DNA of 64,000 nt from Phycisphaerales bacterium (GTDB taxonomy: Bacteria; Planctomycetota; Phycisphaerae; Phycisphaerales; UBA1924). Position numbers and translations under genes: made by a program. Numbering within the stretch: position 1 is the stretch's first letter; the number at the start of each line of letters is the position of its first letter. Below are positions 27,631 through 37,321 of the stretch, one piece after another. Location of the stretch: the NCBI GenBank assembly GCA_905339235.1, contig CAJPFG010000005.1:1-64000 (forward strand), in the 5' to 3' direction. Under the pieces are notes generated by a model. The model worked only from the letters and a program-made list of their open reading frames with translations, did no database searches and was not told the DNA's origin.

Positions 27631-29384
27631 GCCGCGCCGACGCGAGGTTTGATGCGGTGCAGCGCCTGCTCGCGGAGGGGCGTTTGGAGCCGGCGCGGGC
27701 GGCGTGCCTGCGGCTGGTGCAGGGGGCGCCGAAGGACGCGGGGGCCGCGGCCCTGATGTCGGAGTTGTGCGAACGGTCGAACCAGATGCCGCAGGCGCTC
27801 CACTGGGCGTGCCGCGCGGCGGACCTGGGGGGCGATTCGGCGCTGCTGGCTCGTGCGGGGTGGCTGTGCCACGTGGAAAACCAGGGCGCGAAGGGCGAGA
27901 AGTATTTGCGGCGCGCGCTGGAGATGGCGCCCGGCGACGCCCGCGCCCGGAGTATTCTGGCGAACATCCTGGGCGAATCGCGCCGGTTCGGAGAGATGGC
28001 GGCGCTGGTGCGCGAAGGGTTGGCGCGGGCGCCCGGAGACGTGGAACTATCGAGCCTGCTGGCTGGCGCGATGCTGAACCTGGCGCGGGCGGACGAGGCC
28101 GCCGCGATTCTCCGCGGGTTGTGCGAAAGCAACCCGGGCAACGCGGGCGCGGCGGGCGGGTTGGCGTTGGTGCTGAACTACGTGCCGGGGATTGAGCCGC
28201 GCGAGGTGTTCGCGGCACACCGGCGGTTCGGAGAGATTATCGAGCGCCAGCATCCGGCAGTGCAGCGCTCCTTCTCCAACTCGCAAGATCCCGCGCGGCG
28301 AGTGCGCGTGGGGCTCGTCTCGCCCGACCTGCGGTCGCACTCGGTGGCGTGGTTCGTCGAGCCGATCCTGCGGCACCACGACCGGGCGGCGATCGAGATC
28401 GTCGTGTACCAGACCAACTACGTGGAGGACGAAGTGACGGCGCGGCTGCGGCCGATGGTGTCGGCGTGGCACGACATGTCCGCCGCGACCGATCCGATGC
28501 TTGCGAAACGGATCGTGGAAGATCGCGTGGACGTGGTGATCGAACTCTCGGGGCTCACGCAGGCGCACAGCCTGGGCGCGATGCTGACCCGCCCGGCGCC
28601 GGTATCGATGACGTACCTGGGTTACCCCAACACCACCGGCCTCCGCGTGATCGACCGGCGGGTGGTGGACTCGCACACCGACCCCGCGGGGAGCGAAGGG
28701 CTGGCGGTGGAACGGTTGCTGCGGCTTGACCCATGCTTTCTGTGCTACCAGCCGCCGATGGACGCGCCCGAGCCGGCGTTCGACAGCGCGGCCGTGCGCC
28801 CGATGACGTTCGGCTCGTTCAACTCGGCGCAGAAGATCAACGACGCCGTGATCGCGTTGTGGGCGAGGGTGCTGCTGGCAACCCCGGCGTCGCGGCTGGT
28901 GCTCAAGAGCGTGAACTTCGAGGACTCGGCGCTGCGTGAGGAAACTCACGGCCGCCTGGTCCGTGCGGGAGTGGAAGCGGGGAGGATCGAGGTGCTGCCG
29001 CCGGTGAAAGAGCGCGGCGGGCACCTCGCGACCTACGCGGCGATCGACGTGGCCCTTGATCCCGTGCCCTACAACGGCACGACCACGACGTGCGAGGCCC
29101 TGTGGATGGGAGTGCCGGTCGTGACGCTGGCCGGTCGATCGCACGCGGGACGCGTAGGCGTTTCAATTCTCAACGCCGTGGGCAGGCCCGAATGGATCGC
29201 CACGAGCGAGGACGCCTACGTGCGGATCGCGGCGGCGCTCGCTGCGGATCGGGCGCGGCTTGGCGCGGATCGGCGGGTGCTGCGGGCGGCGATGGCGGGT
29301 TCGGTGCTGTGCGACGGGCCGGGGTTCTGCCGGCGGTTCGAGAGTGCGGTGCGGGACGCATGGCGCGAGTGGTGCAAGGCGTGA
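27627..29384 (+). CDS. TPR-SPINDLY/OGT-type O-linked glycosyltransferase (GT41), copy A
   Basis: A 585-residue protein. The N-terminal ~200 residues hold TPR-like helices (AAGGL, ALEMAPGDARARSILANILGE). The GT41 catalytic region starts near 220: VGLVSPDLRSHSVAWFVEPI has the catalytic-type His (about 237). YLGYPNTTG precedes FGSFNSAQKIND, with a Lys near 401 in the UDP-binding position. ALDPVPYNGTTTTCEALWMG completes the site. Such enzymes add O-GlcNAc or similar sugars to Ser/Thr of proteins, sometimes flagellin or adhesins. A paralogue lies at 57883-59643. The start is translationally coupled to pyrB. The stop is directly abutted by the convergent DUF4340 gene. Confidence 0.9.
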   Translation: MSRADARFDAVQRLLAEGRLEPARAACLRLVQGAPKDAGAAALMSELCERSNQMPQALHWACRAADLGGDSALLARAGWLCHVENQGAKGEKYLRRALEMAPGDARARSILANILGESRRFGEMAALVREGLARAPGDVELSSLLAGAMLNLARADEAAAILRGLCESNPGNAGAAGGLALVLNYVPGIEPREVFAAHRRFGEIIERQHPAVQRSFSNSQDPARRVRVGLVSPDLRSHSVAWFVEPILRHHDRAAIEIVVYQTNYVEDEVTARLRPMVSAWHDMSAATDPMLAKRIVEDRVDVVIELSGLTQAHSLGAMLTRPAPVSMTYLGYPNTTGLRVIDRRVVDSHTDPAGSEGLAVERLLRLDPCFLCYQPPMDAPEPAFDSAAVRPMTFGSFNSAQKINDAVIALWARVLLATPASRLVLKSVNFEDSALREETHGRLVRAGVEAGRIEVLPPVKERGGHLATYAAIDVALDPVPYNGTTTTCEALWMGVPVVTLAGRSHAGRVGVSILNAVGRPEWIATSEDAYVRIAAALAADRARLGADRRVLRAAMAGSVLCDGPGFCRRFESAVRDAWREWCKA

Positions 29385-30527
29385 TCAGCCGCCGGGGGCC
29401 GTGGGTGGCGCCGGGGTCTCACCGCTGGGCGGCTTGGGCGGCTCGACGGGCTTGAGGAGTTCTTCCATGTTACTGCGGAGCACCGTGGCTTTGAATTCCG
29501 GAATCTGGTAGACCCAAGGCGTCCACGTTGCGTTCAGCGTGTCGATCTCCTTCTTGAGTTCTTCGCCGGGTTCGGTGACGGGCGGCGAGGGCGTTTCGCC
29601 TTCCTTGGCCGGCGGGGGAGGCGGGGGATCGAACGATGCGGCCAGTGAGCACCACGTCTTGGCGTTCTTCTGAACCTGCCGCACCGTGATCATGAGTCCG
29701 TCGAAACAGCGGAACTCGGTGACGCCGGCACCTTCGACCTTGGTTTCAATGTCAGCCGCCGGGGCGACGTCGTCGAACGTCATGAAGGACAAAACCCACG
29801 CCAGGCGAGTGAGCACGTACTCGTCGCGGAGGCTGCGGCCTTCCGGGATTCCATCGAGGACAAAGGTCTGCGCGTCGGGCGTGGCCCGGTGAATGCGGAG
29901 CGGAGCGTGACCCGAGGCAAGGACCGAAACGTCGCGCACGCGCTCGTTCTTGAGTTCCCCGACATTGCGGTTCATCCACTCGATGGCGTTGTGCTCGGCG
30001 CGGATGTCGCCGTTGGCGAGGTAGGACTGCGCTTCGCCGACGCGCCGGACAAAGACGCGCGGCGATTCGTCGGGTCCGCCGCCGGCGCTGTCGCGTTTGC
30101 CGACGATCAGGGCGGCGAGGGGCTTGCCCTGGCCGTCTTCGAGCCGGAGCAGGGCCGAGGCGGCGCCTTCGGCGTCGGGGTCCTCGACCTGGAGGCGTGG
30201 ATAGAGATCGGGCTTCGCGGTCTTCGCCTCGGCGAGGGTGGCTTCGGCGATGGCGCGGACGAGGGTGACGATCTTCTCGCGCTCGGCGGGAAAACCGCCC
30301 TTGGAGGCGACGACCCACGCGTCGCCGCGCTTCTCGATGGTTGTGTCGATCTTGTTCTTGCGGACGACAATCCGGGCCAGTTGATCCCCGTGCGCGGCGA
30401 CGCCGGGGCACAGAACGTCCGCCGAAGCCGCGGGCGCCCTGGCGCGCGACCGCCGAACCATCCACGACGCGGCGAGGACACCGAGCAGGGCGACGATCAC
30501 GATGATGAGCAGAGTGCGTGGCTTCAT
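29385..30527 (-). CDS. DUF4340 protein of Gld-like ABC exporter
   Basis: A 380-residue protein with one N-terminal membrane helix (TLLIIVIVALLGVLAASWMV) and an extracytoplasmic region matching DUF4340. It shows ARIVVRKNKIDTTIEKRGDA, then WVVASKGGFPAEREKI and VSLLASGHAPL-like blocks. A Pro/Gly-rich tail (PPPPPPAKEGE) ends the chain. DUF4340 proteins co-occur with GldG-like and ABC-2 permease genes. It is the last gene of the operon 34237-29385. Its stop TCA abuts the OGT stop. Confidence 0.8.
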   Translation of the reverse strand: MKPRTLLIIVIVALLGVLAASWMVRRSRARAPAASADVLCPGVAAHGDQLARIVVRKNKIDTTIEKRGDAWVVASKGGFPAEREKIVTLVRAIAEATLAEAKTAKPDLYPRLQVEDPDAEGAASALLRLEDGQGKPLAALIVGKRDSAGGGPDESPRVFVRRVGEAQSYLANGDIRAEHNAIEWMNRNVGELKNERVRDVSVLASGHAPLRIHRATPDAQTFVLDGIPEGRSLRDEYVLTRLAWVLSFMTFDDVAPAADIETKVEGAGVTEFRCFDGLMITVRQVQKNAKTWCSLAASFDPPPPPPAKEGETPSPPVTEPGEELKKEIDTLNATWTPWVYQIPEFKATVLRSNMEELLKPVEPPKPPSGETPAPPTAPGG

Positions 30528-30557
30528 GACTGGAGAGGGTGAGTGGGGGTGCAGCGG

Positions 30558-32465
30558 TTATTCAGGTTTCGCGGCCGCGGCGCGGCGGGACTTTCGGACG
30601 AACCACAGGCCCAGCGAGAACACGGCGACTGCCACGGGCACGGCGGCGGTGTTGAGGAGTTTGAGTTGTACCCCGAGGGTTTCGATATCCGAGCGGAGTT
30701 TTCGCTGCACTTCGCGGAGCCGCTTGCGAGCCTCGGCGAGTTCCTTGTTCAGTTGCTCCTTCTTGGCCTCCTGCTCGGGGGTGAGCACGAAGCGAGCGTC
30801 CTTGTCGTCACGCGCGGCCTGCAGTTTGTTGATCTCCGCCACGAGGTCGTCAACCTTGGCCTGCGCCACCGTCTGCTCGGCGAGGTTCTGCTTTTCGGCG
30901 CGGCGCTGCATCTCCTCGACGACCGTGAAGGGGCGGGTGCTCTCACGCCGGGCGCGGATCGCGATGAGGTCGGCGCTTCCCATCAGATTGTCCAGGGCGG
31001 AGAGCGTGAAGTCGCCGTTGTCGGAAATCTTGCGGGCGAACTGCTGACCGAAGAAGTTCTCGACGCTCACCCACATGCGGTCGGAGAGCATGTCGCAGTC
31101 GGTGACGAGGATGATATTGACATCGCCCGCGGACTCGGTGAGCGGGGTGGCCTTGGGTGGTTCGGCCGCGGGCTCGCCTTCCTTGGGCTTGGGCGGCCCG
31201 TCGGGGAACGCGGTCTTCGCCTTGCCGCTCAGGCGGGCGACCAGCGTGAGCGGCGTTGAGCCGGGCGTGTAACTCTTGAGCAGGGCTTTGGGGTCGGGGG
31301 GTGTGCTCAGGGCCTCGCTGGGGAGCATCATGGCGGTGGGCGTGGTATGGATCAGCGGGGTGATGGTGAGCGGGTCTTTGGCGCCTTCCTTGGGCTGGAT
31401 GAACCCGGCCGTGCCCATGATGACCTGCTTGAGCGAGCCGGTGACGGCATCTTCCTTTGTGAGTGACTTTTCGCCACACCCGAGCCAGACGACGTAGGGG
31501 ACGACCTCCGGGTTGCCGCGATCGCCCACGCCGACGCGCATGGCGATGCTGTCGTCGGCGGCGAGTTTGTCGGGGGGCATCTGCACCCCCCAGGCGTCGG
31601 TGAGTTTCGTGAGGTTGGATCCCCGCGCGGCGCCGAAGGAAAACTGGCCGGCGCTGTCGTCGTTTTCGCAAAGCGGGTCCATGAACGCCAGGAGGCGTCC
31701 GCCGCGGAGCACGAACTGGTCGATGGCGTACAGGGCGCGGTCGGTGAGTGCCTTGGGATGCACCACCAGCAGCACATCGACCTCAAGGGGGATCTCGGCG
31801 GGGTCGGAGAGCGAGCGGATCTCAAAGAGCCCCTTGATCTCGTCCACGATGCGCCAGGCGGGGGTCTGCGCGGGCTGACGGGTGCGCTGGTCAATGGTGA
31901 ACCCGCCCTCCAGCGGCAACCCGCTGATGAGGCCGACGATCTTTTTCTTGGGATTCGCCAGCGAGTAGAGCAGCCGGCTGGTGTCGTACTCGAGGAACCG
32001 CTCCTTCCGCGGGTCGAAGAACGCGACTACTTCCTTGGTCTCAACGCTGTTGGTGCCGACGAGGCCGAAAAAGAGGTTCTCGCCGCTCCCGACGGGCACG
32101 CCGACCAGCCCGTCGGCCGCGGCCTTGTCCTCCTGCTCGGAGAACGGCTCGGGGTCGATGATTTCGAGGTTGATCTTGCCGTTGGAAGCGCGGGCGTATT
32201 CCTGCAGGAGTTCACGGACTCGGCGCGCGTAGGACTCCAGTTCGGGTCGGCCCTGGGCGAGTTTGGACGAGAAGTAGTACGTGAGTTTCACGGGCTCCTC
32301 GGGGGACCGGGCGATGTTGCGGGAGCCTTTGGTCAGCGTGAACACGGAGTCCTGGGTGGCGTCGATGCGGGTGCCGGTCAGGAGGCGACCGGCCAGCATG
32401 TTGAGGGCGAAGAAGCCCGCGAGCAACGCGGCGAAGAGCACGATGACCTGGAGTCGCTTGCTCAT
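30558..32465 (-). CDS. GldG-like ABC transporter accessory protein
   Basis: A 635-residue protein of the ABC-transporter auxiliary (GldG/DUF7088) family. There is an N-terminal membrane helix (VIVLFAALLAGFFALNMLAG), an extracytoplasmic domain with TQDSVFTLTKGSRNIARS near its start, and a C-terminal membrane helix preceded by a long coiled coil (about 540-600). The ATG at 32465 has GGGGGAG in front; a GTG six bases earlier overlaps the permease stop and is the alternative start. GldA/F/G complexes in Bacteroidetes support gliding and exoprotein export. Here the function is inferred from the operon only. Confidence 0.82.
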   Translation of the reverse strand: MSKRLQVIVLFAALLAGFFALNMLAGRLLTGTRIDATQDSVFTLTKGSRNIARSPEEPVKLTYYFSSKLAQGRPELESYARRVRELLQEYARASNGKINLEIIDPEPFSEQEDKAAADGLVGVPVGSGENLFFGLVGTNSVETKEVVAFFDPRKERFLEYDTSRLLYSLANPKKKIVGLISGLPLEGGFTIDQRTRQPAQTPAWRIVDEIKGLFEIRSLSDPAEIPLEVDVLLVVHPKALTDRALYAIDQFVLRGGRLLAFMDPLCENDDSAGQFSFGAARGSNLTKLTDAWGVQMPPDKLAADDSIAMRVGVGDRGNPEVVPYVVWLGCGEKSLTKEDAVTGSLKQVIMGTAGFIQPKEGAKDPLTITPLIHTTPTAMMLPSEALSTPPDPKALLKSYTPGSTPLTLVARLSGKAKTAFPDGPPKPKEGEPAAEPPKATPLTESAGDVNIILVTDCDMLSDRMWVSVENFFGQQFARKISDNGDFTLSALDNLMGSADLIAIRARRESTRPFTVVEEMQRRAEKQNLAEQTVAQAKVDDLVAEINKLQAARDDKDARFVLTPEQEAKKEQLNKELAEARKRLREVQRKLRSDIETLGVQLKLLNTAAVPVAVAVFSLGLWFVRKSRRAAAAKPE

Positions 32466-32467
32466 GG

Positions 32468-33202
32468 TCACTCCCCCTTTCCGGTGTCGAGAAGTGCCGC
32501 GTTGATCGTCAGGCAGGCGGCGATAAGAGACCCGAAGAAGATCAGGTCGCGAAGATCGATCACGCCCTTGGCGATGGAATCAAACCGCGTGAGAAAACTG
32601 AACGAGGCCAGCGCCTCGAGGATGCTCTGGGGAGCCCAGCCGGTGAAGAAGTTGATCACCGGGCCGTAACCCGCGAGGAGGAACCCGAAGCACAGGACAA
32701 CGCTCACGATGAAGGCGATGACCTGGCTTCGGGTGCCCGCGGACACCGCCGAGCCGATGGCGAGGAACCCGCCGGCCAGGAGGAAACTCCCGACGTACGC
32801 CGCGGCGATGGCGCCGTTGTCCGGGTCGCCCAGCCAGTTCACGGTGATCCACATGGGGATGGTGAGGAGGAGCGCCACGCCGCAGAAGGCCCACGCCGCG
32901 AGGTACTTGCCCAGCACCGCGCCCGCCCGGGTCACGGGAAGGGTCATCAGCAGTTCGAGCGTGCCGCCCTTGCGTTCCTCGGCCCAGAGTCGCATCGCGA
33001 CCGCCGGGATCAGGCAAAGGTAGAGCCAGGGGTGAAAGCCGAAAAATGTCCGCAGTTCGGCCTGCCCCTGCTCGTAGAAACTGCCGATTTCGAAGGTGAA
33101 GACGCCGGTGAGCGCCAGAAAGATCACGATGAAGACGTACGCGACGGGCGTGACGAAGTAGCCCGAGAGTTCGCGCTTGAAGATCGGTAACCAACCTCGC
33201 AT
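32468..33202 (-). CDS. ABC-2 type permease, GldF-like
   Basis: Membrane subunit of 244 residues with about six helices: YFVTPVAYVFIVIFLALTGV, then WLYLCLIPAVAMRLWAEER, then two pairs of helices. The conserved MRLWAEERKGGTLELLMTLP motif is typical of ABC-2 permeases. The ATG at 33202 follows GGAGAAG and is preferred over an upstream in-frame ATG at 33217. It is the second gene of the Gld-like operon, 48 bases after the ATPase gene. Confidence 0.87.
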   Translation of the reverse strand: MRGWLPIFKRELSGYFVTPVAYVFIVIFLALTGVFTFEIGSFYEQGQAELRTFFGFHPWLYLCLIPAVAMRLWAEERKGGTLELLMTLPVTRAGAVLGKYLAAWAFCGVALLLTIPMWITVNWLGDPDNGAIAAAYVGSFLLAGGFLAIGSAVSAGTRSQVIAFIVSVVLCFGFLLAGYGPVINFFTGWAPQSILEALASFSFLTRFDSIAKGVIDLRDLIFFGSLIAACLTINAALLDTGKGE

Positions 33203-33250
33203 GAATCTTCTCCACACTCGCGCGGGAATGTATCCCTGTCGCGCCCGCCC

Positions 33251-34237
33251 TTATCCCTTTGACTTGTTCGCCGTGAGATCCCGGAACACATCGTCGAGGC
33301 GTCCACCCTCGACGCGCAACAGGTCCATCCGCCAGTTCTTCGTGCGCACGAACTGTCCGACCTGGCCGGCGATCTCGCGGCCCTTGTGCGGCAGAACCGT
33401 GCAGGTGACCTTCACGCCATCGGCCGATTGCATGGCGCCGCCGTCCTCCACGCCCGCAACCCCGGGCAGGCGAGAGAGTTCGTCGAACACCATTACGCCC
33501 GCGGGAGGGATCAGCGTGATCGTTACGGCGTTGTGATACCGCGAGCGCCCGGCGAGTTCGGCGGGCGTTCCGTCGGCGACGACCTTTCCGCGGGCGATCA
33601 CGATCGCCCGGGTGCAGACCGCCTCGACCTCTTCGAGAATGTGCGTGCTGAGCACGATGGCGCGTCCGCCCTCACGGGCCATTTCCCGGATCAGTTTTCT
33701 CACCTCGTGCTTTTGATTGGGGTCCAGCCCGTCGGTGGGCTCGTCCATGATGAGCACCGGCGGCTCGTGCAGAATCGCCTGCGCCAGCCCCACGCGGCGC
33801 TTGAAGCCCTTGGAGAGCGTGTCGATGGGCTGCCGCATGACGCCCTGCAGTTGGGCCCGCGCCACCGCCTTGTCGATCGCCGCACGCCGGGCTTCGCCCT
33901 TCAGCCTTCGGACATCGGCGACGAAGCGCAAAAACGACTCGGGGGTCATGTCCGGGTACGCGGGGGCCCCCTCCGGCAGGTACCCCACCTTTTCCTTCAC
34001 CGCGATCGGATCCTCGACGACATCGTGCCCGCACACCACGGCCTTGCCCGAGGTTGGGGCGAGGTAGCCCGTGACCATCTTCATGGTGGTGGACTTGCCG
34101 GCGCCGTTGGGTCCAAGGAAACCCAGAACTTCACCCGGGGAAACCTGGAAGGTGACGCCGTCCACGGCGAGGATGCTCCCCGCGCCGGATCCAAACCGCT
34201 TGGTGAGTTTCTCGAGCCTGATCAACGCCTCGCTCAT
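33251..34237 (-). CDS. ABC transporter ATPase, GldA-like
   Basis: A 328-residue ATPase driving the permease encoded next. The Walker A is GPNGAGKST, the Q-loop YLPEGAPAYPDM, the signature LSKGFKRRVGLAQAI, the Walker B VLIMDEPTDGLD, and the H-loop LSTHILEEVE. An extra C-terminal domain of about 90 residues (from RSRYHNAVTITLIPP) ends in the GGRLDDVFRDLT segment found in GldA/CcmA-type ATPases. It is the first gene of the operon. Confidence 0.9.
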   Translation of the reverse strand: MSEALIRLEKLTKRFGSGAGSILAVDGVTFQVSPGEVLGFLGPNGAGKSTTMKMVTGYLAPTSGKAVVCGHDVVEDPIAVKEKVGYLPEGAPAYPDMTPESFLRFVADVRRLKGEARRAAIDKAVARAQLQGVMRQPIDTLSKGFKRRVGLAQAILHEPPVLIMDEPTDGLDPNQKHEVRKLIREMAREGGRAIVLSTHILEEVEAVCTRAIVIARGKVVADGTPAELAGRSRYHNAVTITLIPPAGVMVFDELSRLPGVAGVEDGGAMQSADGVKVTCTVLPHKGREIAGQVGQFVRTKNWRMDLLRVEGGRLDDVFRDLTANKSKG

Positions 34238-34541
34238 GCCGACTCCGTGTTTCTTCCGGGAGTGCTGGAACCGGTGGTCGCCGGTGCTCCGGTTGGGGAT
34301 GTTGATAGCCGTGATTTCCGTCGTTTGCCACTCTCGCGGGCGAGACTAGCGGACCTGCCTGCGCAACCTGCGTTCTTCGCGCAACCGCGCCAGGCGCTCT
34401 GGCCGTTGCGGCCGGAGTTCGTAACCCATTCTGTTTGTGTCACTTGCGTGCCGGACCCCACCTTGTTTTGGACAGTTTGGGGGCACGAAGCCGTATCCGG
34501 CGGAAACCGGGGCGAGCCTCGCGCACGCGTAGGAACACCAC
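34238..34541. other. Intergenic region between the Gld-like operon and the STAS gene
   Basis: 304 bases with no convincing gene. It should carry the divergent promoters of the ABC operon and the STAS gene, but I see no clear -35/-10 pair. Confidence 0.5.
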
Positions 34542-34985
34542 ATGTTTGCGATCCAGGAGACGCACCAACTGCCGGACACCATGTTCACCCTCAGCCGCGT
34601 CGGCGATGCGGCGATCGTGAGCCTTGCCTGTCCGACCATCCACGAACCTCAGGCCAAGGTGATGGGGCGGTACCTCCGGCAACTCATAGGGGAAGTGGGG
34701 GGGAGGCTCGTGCTCGAAGTCGCGGGCGTCGGGCGGTTCAACTGCTCCTGGATCAACACGCTGATCGAACTCTCCCGGCAGTGCGAGAAACTCGGGGGTC
34801 GGCTGTTCGTTTTGGGCATCCCCCCCCGCGAGCAGGACCTGATCCGCTCCACCGGGCTGGACCGATATCTCAATCTGGCCACGACCCGCGCGGAAGCGAT
34901 GCGGAGTTTCGAGGGCGGAGGCGCGGCCCCTTGGCGGCTGGGCGTTTCACGCCTGCTCGATATGCCATCCCCGCAGGCGGCCTGA
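34542..34985 (+). CDS. STAS-domain protein (anti-sigma-factor antagonist type)
   Basis: A 147-residue protein. The STAS core (about residues 15-120) shows GDAAIVSLACPTI, then VLEVAGVGRFNCSWINTLIE, then LGGRLFVLGIPPREQDLI and the start of the next helix. The Ser/Thr that is phosphorylated in SpoIIAA-type antagonists would fall at the SW residues. No anti-sigma kinase or phosphatase gene is adjacent. The start could also be the ATG 39 bases further downstream. A short dyad (GATTCG/CGAATC, 35018-35032) follows the gene. Confidence 0.75.
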   Translation: MFAIQETHQLPDTMFTLSRVGDAAIVSLACPTIHEPQAKVMGRYLRQLIGEVGGRLVLEVAGVGRFNCSWINTLIELSRQCEKLGGRLFVLGIPPREQDLIRSTGLDRYLNLATTRAEAMRSFEGGGAAPWRLGVSRLLDMPSPQAA

Positions 34986-35134
34986 CCCATACATTCGCCG
35001 ACTTTCCGGGATTGTGGGATTCGAGGCGAATCTCGCGACATCAGGTCCGCGTACTTAACTGAGTTCGCGGGCTGGTGCCCCGGTTATTGTGACGTTCGTT
35101 CACGGAAGCACTACTTGAAGTCGATGGAGTTCTG

Positions 35135-37321
35135 ATGCGTTCGCGGCCCGTTCGAACCGGGACAGTCTTGGCTGCAGCCGTGCTCTCGGCCGCGGCCGGT
35201 TCGTTCGCCCGCGCCGATGACGTGGCCCAGATCGTAACGGCCCGTGAGCGCGTGCTGAACCTGCGCACCGGAGACGTGGACACTCGCCTGCTTCCGGATC
35301 GTCTCTTGGGCGAGGCTTTCGGGGCCGGGCGGTACGTGTTCACTCTCGACGGCCCGATGTCGCCGGGCCGCGAGGCCGCGCTCCGCGGGATCGGGATTCG
35401 GGTGCTGGGCTACCTGCCGTGGCACGGGCTGATTGTGGAGGCGCCCGCGGTGAATCCCGCGGCCGTGCTGGGCCTGGGCTTCGTGACGTGGGCGGGCGAA
35501 TACCGGGACGAGTGGAAGATCGAGCCGGAGTTGTTGAACGGCGCGCGGATCGTGACGACCGACCAACGGCTGGCCATCGCCGCGGAGGGGAAGGTCGTCG
35601 TGAACGTGTGGCTGTTCGCCGGCTCGGGGGCCGAAGGGACGCTGGCCTCGCTGAGCGCCATGGAGGGCGTGCAGATCGGGCTGATCGAAATGGTGGGAGG
35701 TTCCGCGTGCCTTCACGCGGCGATGCCCCGGGCCGGGGTCGGCGCGTTGGCGGGGCTCCCCGATGTTCAGTTCGTGGAAGAGACCGCGGAGTATCTGGAA
35801 CGGAGCAACGCGACGACCCGATGGGTGGTGCAGAGCGATCAGTCCGGCGTCACGACGCTCTACGACCATGGCCTGGCCGGCACCGGGCAGGTCGTGGGGA
35901 TCATCGACGGCAAAGTGGCGGTCAATCACTGCGCGTTCTACGACCCGGTCAACCCGATCGGGCCCCTGCACCGCAAGATCCTCGCGTACAACACGACGTT
36001 TGGGTACAACCTCCACGGCACGCACGTGGCGTGCACGGCCGTGGGGGACGGAGGCGACTGGGGCGACACGCGGGGGATTGCATATCTTGCCAAACTGGTG
36101 CACTCCGGGTACCCCTCCCCAACCGAAGAGAGCGTGTACGGGGTGCACCAGTTGCACACGCAGCAAGGTGCCCGCATTCACTCCAACAGTTGGGGCGCGG
36201 ACTGGACCCGGGCCTACGACGGCGGCTGCCGCGGCATCGATTCGGTCTCCCGTGATTACCAGGACATCCTGATCGTGCACGCGGTTTCCGATTCCTCGCA
36301 GGTGACCAACCCGGAGAACGCGAAGAACAGCCTCGCGGTAGCGGCGACTTCCAACGCGCCCAGCGAGAACAACTGGTGCTTCGGCGGCGCGGGCCCGACG
36401 CAGGACGGGCGGCGCAAGCCGGAGATCATGGCGCCCGGCTGCGCAATCTTCTCGGCGTCGGGGTCCGCCGGCTGCGGGCTCGCCGGGCTGTCGGGAACGT
36501 CGATGGCGTGCCCGGCGGTGGCGGGGACCGCGGCCCTGGTGCGCCAGTATTACACGGACGGTTTTTACCCCGGCGGAGCCGCCGGCGGGTCCGATTCGTT
36601 CGCTCCAAGCGGACAGTTGGTAAAGGCGACGCTGGTGAACTCGGCGGTGGATATCACCGGCGAGTCGGGCTTCCCGTCGAACCGCGAGGGGTGGGGGCGC
36701 GTGCTCGCGGACAACGGCCTGTATTTCGCAGGCGATTCGAGGCGCCTGGTGGTTCGGGATGTTCGCAACGACACGGCCGGCGCGATCGTGACCGGCCAGG
36801 CGAGCACCCTCCGCGTGGATGTCGAGTCCGGCCAGTCTCTCAAGATCACGCTGGCCTGGGCCGATGCACCCGCCGAGGTGAACGCCACGTACGTGCCCGT
36901 CAACGACCTGGACCTGCGGGCCGTGTCTCCCTCGGGAGCCGTCTATCTCGGCAACGTCTTCGCGGGGGGCGAATCGGTTCCGGGCGGCGCGGCCGACCCG
37001 CTGAACAACCTCGAGCAGGTGTTGCTCAGCGCTCCCGAAGCGGGAGAGTGGAGTATCGAAGTCTCCGGGAGCGGCGTCAATGTCGGGGCCCAGGGCTTCG
37101 CGATCGTCGTGACCGGCGGCGTGATGGAGCACACCTGCGACGCCGACGTCAACTGCGACGGCGCGCTCAACGGCTTTGACATCGAGGTGATGGAGCGAGC
37201 GGTCAACGGCGACCTGGCCGATTTCTGCCAGCCCTCCGCGGACTTCAACCGCGATGGTTCCGAGAACGGGTTCGACGTCGAGGCGATCGAGCAGGTCGTC
37301 AACGGCGGGCCGTGCCCGTGA
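35135..37321 (+). CDS. Secreted subtilisin-like serine protease with GC-type dockerin tail
   Basis: A 728-residue S8 peptidase. A signal peptide (cut near FARA) precedes a propeptide-like region to about 220. The catalytic triad is Asp in VVGIIDGKV (about 258), His in HGTHVA (about 296) and Ser in SGTSMACP (about 455). A P/PPC-like beta domain follows (about 545-665). The last 60 residues have two dockerin-type loops, DVNCDGALNGFDIE and DFNRDGSENGFDVE, nearly the same as in the protein at 1203-2690. It is probably exported and held at the surface by this tail; the substrate is unknown. Confidence 0.9.
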   Translation: MRSRPVRTGTVLAAAVLSAAAGSFARADDVAQIVTARERVLNLRTGDVDTRLLPDRLLGEAFGAGRYVFTLDGPMSPGREAALRGIGIRVLGYLPWHGLIVEAPAVNPAAVLGLGFVTWAGEYRDEWKIEPELLNGARIVTTDQRLAIAAEGKVVVNVWLFAGSGAEGTLASLSAMEGVQIGLIEMVGGSACLHAAMPRAGVGALAGLPDVQFVEETAEYLERSNATTRWVVQSDQSGVTTLYDHGLAGTGQVVGIIDGKVAVNHCAFYDPVNPIGPLHRKILAYNTTFGYNLHGTHVACTAVGDGGDWGDTRGIAYLAKLVHSGYPSPTEESVYGVHQLHTQQGARIHSNSWGADWTRAYDGGCRGIDSVSRDYQDILIVHAVSDSSQVTNPENAKNSLAVAATSNAPSENNWCFGGAGPTQDGRRKPEIMAPGCAIFSASGSAGCGLAGLSGTSMACPAVAGTAALVRQYYTDGFYPGGAAGGSDSFAPSGQLVKATLVNSAVDITGESGFPSNREGWGRVLADNGLYFAGDSRRLVVRDVRNDTAGAIVTGQASTLRVDVESGQSLKITLAWADAPAEVNATYVPVNDLDLRAVSPSGAVYLGNVFAGGESVPGGAADPLNNLEQVLLSAPEAGEWSIEVSGSGVNVGAQGFAIVVTGGVMEHTCDADVNCDGALNGFDIEVMERAVNGDLADFCQPSADFNRDGSENGFDVEAIEQVVNGGPCP

